From assembly GCA_947646015.1 (NCBI GenBank), contig CANSEY010000028.1, positions 1-56,368 on the forward strand: 56,368 bases of DNA, read 5' to 3'. Under the pieces are notes generated by a model. It saw only the letters and a list, made by a program, of their open reading frames with translations, was not told the DNA's origin and made no database searches. The translations under genes and the position numbers were made by a program. The stretch is from an uncultured Bacteroides sp. GTDB taxonomy: Bacteria; Bacteroidota; Bacteroidia; Bacteroidales; Bacteroidaceae. Below, piece by piece: positions 10,752 to 17,473 of the stretch. Position 1 is the first letter of the stretch; every line of letters starts with the position of its first letter.

Positions 10752-13127
10752 ATGAGAAAGCACATGTACCAAGTGTCACTATTTATCAACACTTGGAGTA
10801 AAACTCCCACGACTATAACTTTTGAAGATTTTTTCGCAATGGTACGCAACGGACATTGGAAAGTGCCTACGGAAGGCCACCGCAGCTGTCTGGCAAAAGA
10901 CCGCAAACACGACGCGCAAACCATCAAAGACAGCATGGCATGTGTCATCCCCGCAGGCATATGCAAGAATGGACACGCAAAAAACAACCTTACCTCCCTG
11001 TCACTCGCACTCTGCATCGACATCGACCATACGGACGAACAGACAAAGGATATTTTCGTACGTGCCTGCCTGCTCGAATACGTACTGGGAGCGTTTATCA
11101 GCATCTCCGGCCGTGGTGTTAAGTTGTTCATTCGTATAGATATCGATGGAGTAAACGATTATCCTGCCATTTATGAAGCGACGGCAAAGCTCGTTTCCAC
11201 CGTTCTCGGCGTAGAGAACGACGGGAAATGCAAGGATATCACCCATCCCTGCTTCGGATCATACGACCCGGACGCATACTACAACGGTGACGCAAAGGCC
11301 GTCAACGACTTTCTGCCGAACGGTGCACTCACTCCGCGCGTCACCTACGCTCCCGTCACTTCCGCTCCCCGCACCACCTGCACTCCCACCTCTTTCTCCA
11401 ACGGACATCCGCCTGCGATGCCGGGTAACCGGATTTCCGCCGCTCCCTTCGTACAGTCCTACCTCACCCTCTACCCTGCCGCAACGGGCGACCGGAACGG
11501 AACCGTTTTCCGGCTCAGCTGCGCTGCCTGCAAACGCGGCATCGACCGTAACGAACTGACCACCGAATTGGTTCGCACCTTGGAAGAAGACAACTTCCGT
11601 GAGCCCGAAATCGCACGTACTGTAAAATCAGCTTACCAGAATGTAATGACTGCGGCAGAGACGGAAAGCTTCGAAAATCCTCCTTCAAATTCCAGTAAAG
11701 TCCAAAAGTCCGTTATAGGATTTTCAGAAAACGAAAATCCGGCAGAAAAGGAGGATGAAATCATCGGAGAAGAGCTCAGAGAGCAGACTCCGACCTTTCC
11801 TGACGAAATTTACGATCTCATTCCCGCCATCTTCAAGGAGTGCGTCTCCATCGCAAGAGACGAGCGTGAAAGGGACGGACTCTTGTTGTCATGTATTACC
11901 ACGATAAGCAGCATGCTCCCCAGTGTAAGCATCCGCTACAACCGACGGAATTATCAGCCCAATATCTACTGTATCGTCGTAGCTTCCTCCGGTGCCAACA
12001 AGAACCTCATCGGCTATGGCATACGCCTGCACAAGCACTATTGTGAGTATTGGGAGAAGCAGAGTCTGAAGATCGAAAAGGAATACAAGAAAGCACTCAG
12101 GGACTACACCCTCTCCTTGCAGGCGATACGCAAAAAGAATACTGCCGCCACCAACCTGCCGGACGAACCGGAGGAGCCGAAGCTGGCATTTCCGCTGATC
12201 CCTGCCGACATCAGCCGTGCACAGCTCATCACTCACCTCATCAACAACCAAAGTTGTTCTTCCTTGCTCACCAGTACCGAAGCCAGCAGCGTCAGCACAG
12301 CCCGCAACCAAGATTACGGACACTTCGACGATATCCTCTGCAAGGCATTCGAGCACGAACTGATCAGTTCGTCCTACAAGATCAACGGACGACATCCGCT
12401 GAAAGTGGAATATCCCTCCCTGTCGGCTTTTCTCACCGGCACTCCATCCAGCCTCATTTTATTCATCCCGACCATGGAGACAGGGCTGTACAACCGCTTT
12501 CTGATCAATACCTTCAGACTTCCGGCAGCATGGCAGGATGTGTTCGCGGAGGAAAAGGTGCGGGCGGACGATCTCTTCAACGAGTTGTCCATGCGCTTCG
12601 CACAGATGGCATTGTTTCTGAAAGATTCTCCTACGGAAGTAAAGCTGACAGATACACAGAAAAAAGAATTCAACCGGGTATTCACGCAACTGCTCAAAGA
12701 TACGGACCAGTTAGGTAATGATGACCTGCTGGGGGTGGTGAAACGTTATGGAGTGATAACGGCACGCATCTGCTGCATTTTCTCCGCCATCGACAAGGGA
12801 ACCATGAGAATGGAAACACCCGAAGTATACTGCTCGGACGCACATTTCAAAGCAGCGCTCGCCATCGTGCTGTGTTGCTTCGAACATAGCAAACTGGTCA
12901 GTACTTCGGTAAAAAGCTCTGCCGAAGATACGAAACCATTACAATCGCCCGATAATCTCTCGCGACTTCTGACGAAACTCAAAAAGAGTTTTTCAGCCAA
13001 AGAAGCATGTGCTTTGGGAGAGGAATTGAACCTCTCAAGAAGCACCGTTTACTACTTATTGAATAAAGGCATTAAAGCAGGGAGAATCAGCAAGTTAGGT
13101 CACGGTTCGTATATTCTGAAAATCTAA
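10752..13127 (+). CDS. BT4734/VirE_N-like and DUF3987 domain protein
   Basis: This 791-aa protein belongs to the BT4734/BF3469 family common in Bacteroides. The N-terminal part (about residues 40-200) is the VirE_N-like domain (SLALCIDIDHTD, SGRGVKLFIRID), whose pattern of acidic and Arg/Lys residues resembles archaeo-eukaryotic primase folds. The region from about 340 to 720 is DUF3987. Its P-loop position reads VVASSGANKNLIG, lacking the normal GK[ST], so ATP binding is doubtful. The C-terminus (about 750-790) looks like a winged helix (ELNLSRSTVYYLLNKG, GRISKLGHGSYIL). A role on DNA or in replication initiation is inferred from the fold. Neighbours are HU, amidase and smalltalk genes. The upstream GTG at 10704 is rejected because it lies only about 7 nt from the predicted transcription start. 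Confidence 0.85.
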   Translation: MRKHMYQVSLFINTWSKTPTTITFEDFFAMVRNGHWKVPTEGHRSCLAKDRKHDAQTIKDSMACVIPAGICKNGHAKNNLTSLSLALCIDIDHTDEQTKDIFVRACLLEYVLGAFISISGRGVKLFIRIDIDGVNDYPAIYEATAKLVSTVLGVENDGKCKDITHPCFGSYDPDAYYNGDAKAVNDFLPNGALTPRVTYAPVTSAPRTTCTPTSFSNGHPPAMPGNRISAAPFVQSYLTLYPAATGDRNGTVFRLSCAACKRGIDRNELTTELVRTLEEDNFREPEIARTVKSAYQNVMTAAETESFENPPSNSSKVQKSVIGFSENENPAEKEDEIIGEELREQTPTFPDEIYDLIPAIFKECVSIARDERERDGLLLSCITTISSMLPSVSIRYNRRNYQPNIYCIVVASSGANKNLIGYGIRLHKHYCEYWEKQSLKIEKEYKKALRDYTLSLQAIRKKNTAATNLPDEPEEPKLAFPLIPADISRAQLITHLINNQSCSSLLTSTEASSVSTARNQDYGHFDDILCKAFEHELISSSYKINGRHPLKVEYPSLSAFLTGTPSSLILFIPTMETGLYNRFLINTFRLPAAWQDVFAEEKVRADDLFNELSMRFAQMALFLKDSPTEVKLTDTQKKEFNRVFTQLLKDTDQLGNDDLLGVVKRYGVITARICCIFSAIDKGTMRMETPEVYCSDAHFKAALAIVLCCFEHSKLVSTSVKSSAEDTKPLQSPDNLSRLLTKLKKSFSAKEACALGEELNLSRSTVYYLLNKGIKAGRISKLGHGSYILKI

Positions 13128-13210
13128 TATGGACTTTCTGGACTTTACTGGACTTTGAAAGGGGAAATTCGTGACTTTTACTTCATTGTCACAAGAAAAA
13201 AACAATAAGT

Positions 13211-13292
13211 CTTATTAGCATATCGAAATTAGCTATTAGCAAAAACAAATTAGCTAATAGCTAATCGAAATATGCTAATAGCTAATTTGTTT
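13211..13292. repeat. TAGCTAAT palindromic repeat cluster
   Basis: This stretch is built from overlapping copies of TTAGCTAATAG and its reverse complement. The main inverted repeat has arms at 13244-13260 and 13276-13292 (AACAAATTAGCTAATAG against CTAATAGCTAATTTGTT, one mismatch). A further copy lies at 13211-13240. The same core (TAGCTAATCGRAATATG) recurs near 38834-38851. It lies downstream of the DUF3987 gene and may terminate transcription. Confidence 0.65.
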
Positions 13293-13320
13293 CTTCCTTA
13301 CAGACGGACGACTTATCAAG

Positions 13321-13389
13321 AAACAGATTCACGACTCATCGAAAAACAGATTCACGGCTCATCGAGAAACAGATTCACGGCTCATCGAG
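13321..13389. repeat. Three 23-bp tandem repeats
   Basis: The unit AAACAGATTCACGRCTCATCG plus two bases is repeated head to tail at 13321-13343, 13344-13366 and 13367-13389, with one or two substitutions. A partial fourth unit (AAACTTCACG) follows. The last unit runs into the 3' end of the DUF4248 gene (stop at 13375). Confidence 0.85.
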
Positions 13390-13620
13390 AAACTTCACGA
13401 TCAGCCTCACCTGTCTGCTGCTATAAGCATGATCGTTTTTTCCTTCTCCACCGCTATACATAGCGTCATAAAGTTCTTTATTATTTCTGATCCATCCCCG
13501 TAGTTTCTGCATGGCATAAATCAATGGCAAATGTGGATTGTACTTGTGAGCCAGCTCCGACTTCAAATACGGACGGATGACAAACGGTTCTTCTTCCGCT
13601 TCTTCTTTTTCTGTTTTCAT
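13375..13620 (-). CDS. DUF4248 family protein
   Basis: An 81-aa protein with the family core FVIRPYLKSELAHKYNP followed by AMQKLRGWIRNNKEL, which looks like a small helix-turn-helix (resembling a MerR/Xis-type fold). The N-terminus is acidic (MKTEKEEAEEEP). DUF4248 genes regularly sit divergently between the DUF3987 and HU genes of this cassette type, which matches the layout here. A role as DNA-binding regulator of the cassette is inference. Its C-terminal codons overlap a 23-bp tandem repeat. It reads away from HU, leaving a 278-bp control region with iterated AAGTACG motifs. Confidence 0.8.
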   Translation of the reverse strand: MKTEKEEAEEEPFVIRPYLKSELAHKYNPHLPLIYAMQKLRGWIRNNKELYDAMYSGGEGKNDHAYSSRQVRLIVKFLDEP

Positions 13621-13641
13621 ATCGTTGTTTTTAAGTTCTTT

Positions 13642-13759
13642 CGTACTTCAAATATACTAAAACATATTTGCGCACACAAGCAAACAAGTAAAATAAAATC
13701 AATCAGAAAGAAAGTAAATACATTCTGAAAGAAAGTACGACGAAGTACGATAAAGTACG
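13642..13759. promoter_or_regulatory. AAGTACG iterons in the DUF4248/HU control region
   Basis: AAGTACG occurs at 13733-13739, 13743-13749 and 13753-13759, an exact 10-bp period, so all copies face the same side of the helix. A related AAGTAAA lies 21 bp upstream of the first (13712-13718), and an inverted copy (CGTACTT) lies at 13642-13648 beside the DUF4248 -7 box. This looks like a multi-site operator. Confidence 0.6.
13649..13656 (-). promoter_or_regulatory. Putative -7 box for DUF4248
   Basis: Minus-strand TATATTTG matches TAnnTTTG and lies 29 bp before the ATG. A CTTG 21 bp upstream (13678-13681) could serve as -33. Confidence 0.45.
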
Positions 13760-13783
13760 TATTCTCATAGCTTAATAATAGGC

Positions 13784-13791
13784 TACCTTTG
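13784..13791 (+). promoter_or_regulatory. Putative -7 box for the HU-amidase-smalltalk operon
   Basis: TACCTTTG is an exact TAnnTTTG match, about 108 bp before the HU start. The three AAGTACG iterons end 24 bp upstream of it, so a bound protein would cover the -33 region. Confidence 0.5.
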
Positions 13792-13898
13792 ACACATCGA
13801 AAGAAAGAAACAGAGCTCATTCTCTCTCCCGACACTGATCGAGTGACAGCAATCAGTAATTATTAATTTATATTTTTCTAAATCTTTAATTTATCATC

Positions 13899-14408
13899 AT
13901 GGCAATACCATTTAAAAGAATGGGTCGTAAAGACCCGCGAAAAATTGACGGGGTGCTGAAGTACCACCCCCAACTGGTGACGATGGGACAAAGTGTAGAC
14001 CTTGACGGCATCGCCTACATCATGAAGGACAAGAGTTCCCTCTCCCTGGGCGACATCCAAAGCGTACTGACCAACTATGTGGAGGCAATGCGAGCGGCGC
14101 TCTTCGACGGAAAATCGGTCAATATCAGAGACTTCGGTGTATTCAGCCTATCCGCCCATACGCTGGGAGCAACCACGAAAGAAGAGTGTACGGTGAAGAA
14201 TATCAAATCTATACAGATCAACTTCCGCCCTTCCAGCAGCGTCCGCCCCAACCTGACGTCTACCCGTGCCGGCGACAAGATCGAGTTTCTCGACCTCGAA
14301 GCCCCGAAAAAGAAGAAAGGCGACGGATCAGGAGAGGACAACAACCCCGGTGGCGGTGGAAACGAAGGCGGCGGAGGCGACGAGGAAGCTCCGGACCCGA
14401 CAGTGTAA
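13899..14408 (+). CDS. HU-like DNA-binding protein with acidic Gly-rich tail
   Basis: The 169-aa protein has an HU/IHF-type domain over about residues 1-125 of the Bacteroidetes HU-HIG kind: VDLDGIAYIMKDKSSLSLGDIQSVL, then SVNIRDFGVFSLSAHT and NFRPSSSVRP, where the last resembles the HU arm. A low-complexity tail (about 130-169) follows, rich in Lys, then Gly and Asp/Glu. Such proteins bend or coat DNA. The gene starts a plus-strand operon with the amidase and smalltalk genes. The tail differs from the short chromosomal HU and may mediate protein contacts, which is inference. Confidence 0.88.
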   Translation: MAIPFKRMGRKDPRKIDGVLKYHPQLVTMGQSVDLDGIAYIMKDKSSLSLGDIQSVLTNYVEAMRAALFDGKSVNIRDFGVFSLSAHTLGATTKEECTVKNIKSIQINFRPSSSVRPNLTSTRAGDKIEFLDLEAPKKKKGDGSGEDNNPGGGGNEGGGGDEEAPDPTV

Positions 14409-14472
14409 GAAGTGGAGAGTTGAGAGTTGGTAATCAATGTACGAGGGGTTGATAGTTAGAATTAATGGCTTT

Positions 14473-14922
14473 ATGAGGAAGATTCATTTAATTGTGATTC
14501 ACTGTTCTGCAACGCGGGCAGACAAGGAGTTGACGGCTTTTGATCTGGATACGATGCACCGTCGGCGGGGATTTAACGGGACAGGTTATCATTACTATAT
14601 CCGCAAGGATGGAACAACGCATCTTACCCGTCCGGTGGAACGGATCGGGGCACATGCGAAAGGTTTTAATGCGGAGAGTATCGGAATTTGCTACGAAGGC
14701 GGCCTGGACTGCCGGGGACGCCCGGCGGACACACGGACACCGGAACAGCGGGCAGCGCTCCGGCTGCTGGTGCATCAGTTGCAAGAGAGATTCCCCGGTT
14801 GCCGGGTGTGCGGTCATCGCGACTTGTCGCCGGATCGCAATGGGAACGGTGAGATTGAGCCGGAGGAGTGGATCAAGGCGTGCCCGTGCTTTGAGGTAAA
14901 GGAGGAAAGTTATCGGGAGTAA
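14473..14922 (+). CDS. N-acetylmuramoyl-L-alanine amidase (T7-lysozyme type)
   Basis: The 149-aa protein is a stand-alone Amidase_2 domain that cleaves the bond between muramic acid and the stem peptide. Zinc ligands are visible by family pattern: His in LIVIHCSATR near residue 9, His in CGHRDLSPDRNG near residue 116, and Cys in KACPCFEV near residue 138. No signal peptide is seen, as in phage endolysins that need a holin. I chose the ATG at 14473 (MRKIHLIVIHC) because the family starts directly at this strand; an ATG at 14437 would add 12 atypical residues. It lies between the HU gene and the smalltalk peptide. Confidence 0.92.
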   Translation: MRKIHLIVIHCSATRADKELTAFDLDTMHRRRGFNGTGYHYYIRKDGTTHLTRPVERIGAHAKGFNAESIGICYEGGLDCRGRPADTRTPEQRAALRLLVHQLQERFPGCRVCGHRDLSPDRNGNGEIEPEEWIKACPCFEVKEESYRE

Positions 14923-14972
14923 TCGATCATTCGGTAATGATTCACTTAGTAATCAATCATATAAAGAGTCGG

Positions 14973-14982
14973 AAAGGAGGTG
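14973..14982 (+). promoter_or_regulatory. Perfect Shine-Dalgarno of the smalltalk gene
   Basis: AAAGGAGGTG is fully complementary to the 16S anti-Shine-Dalgarno core and ends 9 nt before the ATG at 14992. Most genes here have no such site, as is normal for Bacteroidia, so this one stands out. Confidence 0.7.
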
Positions 14983-14991
14983 TGTAGAGTT

Positions 14992-15093
14992 ATGGCAGTC
15001 AAGAGATCCCTTTGGGATACCATTTTGAAAGTAGTCATCGCGGTGGCTTCGGCAGTGCTGGGTATTGTAGGCGGTAATGCGATGAGTCTGTAA
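14992..15093 (+). CDS. Smalltalk family small membrane peptide
   Basis: A 33-residue peptide starting MAVKRSLWDTILKVV and continuing with a single hydrophobic helix (AVASAVLGIVGG) to NAMSL. Length, charged start and one membrane helix match the smalltalk family that accompanies HU and amidase genes in Bacteroides. It is preceded by a perfect Shine-Dalgarno and followed by a strong terminator. A single-helix peptide beside a signal-less amidase recalls a holin-endolysin pair, but no function is established that I know of. It is shorter than usual annotation cut-offs. Confidence 0.85.
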   Translation: MAVKRSLWDTILKVVIAVASAVLGIVGGNAMSL

Positions 15094-15122
15094 GATCAGA
15101 GAAATAACAATTTCATAAACGT

Positions 15123-15164
15123 GAGAGAGAGGATGCAGGTTCAGACTTCTGTCCTCTCTCTTTA
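15123..15164 (+). terminator. Intrinsic terminator of the HU-amidase-smalltalk operon
   Basis: GAGAGAGGA (15123-15131) pairs with TCCTCTCTC (15152-15160), followed by TTTATTTA. The position right after the smalltalk stop marks the end of the cassette operon. Confidence 0.8.
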
Positions 15165-15223
15165 TTTATAAATCTAAGTACAGTATAAACGTTGATATTC
15201 TTCCTAGAAAGAAGGAGTTATCA

Positions 15224-16168
15224 TCAGAAGTAGTAGCGCAGCCCACCCAGCAGGTTAAAGCGGGTGATTCCACAACGTTCGTCTTCTTTCAGCAGCATCC
15301 AGTCCTGTTTGGGCATACTTCCACCGATCCCGTTCAGAGTCAAGCCGAGTCCCCAATTAGATGAAAGCATGTACTCAAATCCTAATGTGGCATGAAGGCC
15401 GAATCCGGCAGCATTGTAGAAAGGATCATGATAAAGGAAAACGCCGACACCAACGCCTGATTTTAAGATCCATCTGTCAAATTTTGTACGGCTTACCCAC
15501 TCCGGAGCTATATAGGAGAACATCATATCGCCACCGGAGAATGACTTCTTGAAACCAGCATATTGAAGTCCGATTCCCATCCCACCGTTCCAGACATGTT
15601 CGTAAGCGAGCTTCCATTCAACTCCTCCTTTCGAATCTAACGCCCTACCGTTGATATCATAAATCTTGCTGATCACCCATCCATATCCGAAGCTCGCTTC
15701 AAACGTGTTGGCAGGCGCTTTTCTGCTTTCTGCATAGTCTTTAGCAATAACCAGGTCGAGATCTATTACGTCTTGTACAGGATTTGTTTTCAGTGTATCC
15801 ACACTTTTATCCGACAACCGCAGCATCAGTCCGGAAATCTGATGACAGGAACTTCCCCAAAAAGAAGGTTTCTGGTGATTAGTGATGGCGAGTCCATTGC
15901 CACCAATCTTTCCTGTAGCCTCTTGTGCAAGATGTAATACCTGATCATAACGGCAATTCGTAGAAGTACCCCGATCCACTACTGATACACGCCCGATAGT
16001 CTCGGCTGTATTGGGCACTTTTTCTCCCAAACCGATGACATAGACCGAATCTGCCGGAATAATATCCGGATAGGTTCTTACAATGTTAGTGACCACTTTA
16101 GGTGAACAGGAAGTCAGTAATAGCATAGCAGTAGCTGCCAATAGTTTAGTCTTTTTCATGTTTTTCAT
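15224..16168 (-). CDS. Outer-membrane-associated lipoprotein of unknown function
   Basis: The 314-aa protein has a lipoprotein signal peptide (LLLTSC, Cys at residue 21). The part up to about residue 150 is a small alpha/beta domain (VYVIGLGEKVPNTAETIG, HLAQEATGKIGGNGLAITNH) reminiscent of YbjQ/DUF-type lipoprotein domains. From about residue 155 to the end it becomes beta-barrel-like, with alternating aromatic and Gly residues and a C-terminal Phe (LGGLRYYF), the usual signal for outer-membrane insertion. A lipoprotein fused to a small barrel is unusual. It lies 89 bp after purT and may be read from it or on its own. Function not recognised. Confidence 0.7.
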   Translation of the reverse strand: MKNMKKTKLLAATAMLLLTSCSPKVVTNIVRTYPDIIPADSVYVIGLGEKVPNTAETIGRVSVVDRGTSTNCRYDQVLHLAQEATGKIGGNGLAITNHQKPSFWGSSCHQISGLMLRLSDKSVDTLKTNPVQDVIDLDLVIAKDYAESRKAPANTFEASFGYGWVISKIYDINGRALDSKGGVEWKLAYEHVWNGGMGIGLQYAGFKKSFSGGDMMFSYIAPEWVSRTKFDRWILKSGVGVGVFLYHDPFYNAAGFGLHATLGFEYMLSSNWGLGLTLNGIGGSMPKQDWMLLKEDERCGITRFNLLGGLRYYF

Positions 16169-16202
16169 TATTAGTTATATAAGAGGAGATGATGAGAGAG
16201 AA

Positions 16203-16236
16203 TCAAAAGCAATATTCACTATCCTTTTGCTTTTGA
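16203..16236. terminator. Hairpin downstream of purT
   Basis: A perfect 10-bp inverted repeat (TCAAAAGCAA at 16203-16212, TTGCTTTTGA at 16227-16236), extended imperfectly by GAGAGAA/CTCACTCTC, lies between purT and the lipoprotein gene. No clean U-tract follows, so it may be an mRNA end-processing hairpin rather than a terminator. Confidence 0.45.
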
Positions 16237-16256
16237 CTCACTCTCATTCTTTTTAT

Positions 16257-17423
16257 TTAGTATACCTCTACTTTCTCGGCGATTCGTTTCGCTTTATCAC
16301 GCAACGCATCCAGATCGGAGTTCAGCGGTGCATAGCAAAGTACGACTCCCATGCGACGGTTGACGCGGGTAAACGGCTTGCCGAAGATGCGCAGATAAGT
16401 GTCTTCTTCTTTCGTCACTTCTTCCATGCCACGATATTGAGGACGTTCCTGACTCGCTATCGGAGAAAGGATAACGGCACTTGCACCGATCCGCTCCTGC
16501 TTGATGCCGGGGATGGGCAGACCGAGTACGGCACGCAGGTGAAGTTCGAACTCATTCAGATTCTGCGTTCCTGCCAATGTCACCATGCCCGTATCGTGCG
16601 GACGGGGAGAAAGCTCGGAGAAGTAGACTCCGTTTTCATGGCTCAGGAAGAATTCCACTCCCCAAAGTCCGGCACCAGTCAAGGCACGGGTTACTTTTTC
16701 CGCCATTTCTTCGGCTTCTTTCAAGTGTGCAGGGTCGATGTGTGCAGGCTGGAAACTCTCACGGTAGTCACCGCCTTTCTGTACGTGTCCGATAGGAGGA
16801 CAGAACAGCGTAGGTCCGTTTTTCTGTGTAACGGTGAGCAGGGTGATTTCACTGTCGAACTTGATGAATTCTTCGATGATCAGTTCGCGGATATCGCCAC
16901 GGCTGCCACTGCATCCATATTCCCAGGCATGTTCAAGCTCGTCGGCACTCTTGACGAGAGACTGTCCTTTGCCGGAAGAAGACATCAACGGTTTGACGAC
17001 ACAAGGGAAACCGATTTTGGCGGCTGCTTCCTTCAGTTCGTCCAGTGTCTTGGCATAAAAATAGTTGGCTGTTTTCAAGCCGAGTTCTTTGGCGGCAAGG
17101 TCACGGATCGCCTTACGGTTCATCGTGAAGTTGACGGCACGGGCACTGGGCACTACCTGGATTCCTTCTTTTTCAAAGTCATAGAGACGCTCTGTGCGGA
17201 TGGCTTCTATCTCCGGAACGATGATGTCCGGATGATGTTTTTCGACAACGCGTTCCAATGCTTCACCGTCCAGCATGTCGAAGACTTCAAATTCATCGGC
17301 AACTTGCATAGCAGGTGCTCCGGCATAAGAATCACAAGCAATGACGTGTTGCCCCTTGCGCTGTGCAGAGATCACAAACTCTTTTCCTAATTCTCCGGAA
17401 CCGAGTAACAGTATTTTCTTCAT
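16257..17423 (-). CDS. purT: Formate-dependent phosphoribosylglycinamide formyltransferase
   Basis: The 388-aa ATP-grasp enzyme uses formate and ATP to formylate GAR in purine synthesis, bypassing folate-dependent PurN. The N-terminal Rossmann-like lobe ([20 protein letters not shown]) is followed by the ATP-grasp core with the phosphate loop [13 protein letters not shown] (about 150-165) and the Mg-binding [26 protein letters not shown] (about 262-290). Length matches E. coli PurT (392 aa). It appears monocistronic or leads the lipoprotein gene, with a good -7 box 28 bp upstream. Confidence 0.97.
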   Translation of the reverse strand: MKKILLLGSGELGKEFVISAQRKGQHVIACDSYAGAPAMQVADEFEVFDMLDGEALERVVEKHHPDIIVPEIEAIRTERLYDFEKEGIQVVPSARAVNFTMNRKAIRDLAAKELGLKTANYFYAKTLDELKEAAAKIGFPCVVKPLMSSSGKGQSLVKSADELEHAWEYGCSGSRGDIRELIIEEFIKFDSEITLLTVTQKNGPTLFCPPIGHVQKGGDYRESFQPAHIDPAHLKEAEEMAEKVTRALTGAGLWGVEFFLSHENGVYFSELSPRPHDTGMVTLAGTQNLNEFELHLRAVLGLPIPGIKQERIGASAVILSPIASQERPQYRGMEEVTKEEDTYLRIFGKPFTRVNRRMGVVLCYAPLNSDLDALRDKAKRIAEKVEVY

Positions 17424-17450
17424 TATTTTGAGTGTTTTATGTTAGTGATG

Positions 17451-17458
17451 CAAAATTA
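17451..17458 (-). promoter_or_regulatory. Putative -7 box for purT
   Basis: Minus-strand TAATTTTG matches TAnnTTTG exactly, 27 bp upstream of the purT ATG. Confidence 0.45.
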
Positions 17459-17473
17459 GTATATTTCTTTTTA

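Noticed and set aside
13321-13389. Possible CRISPR array
   Set aside because: The three 23-bp units are directly adjacent with no spacers and no cas genes are nearby.
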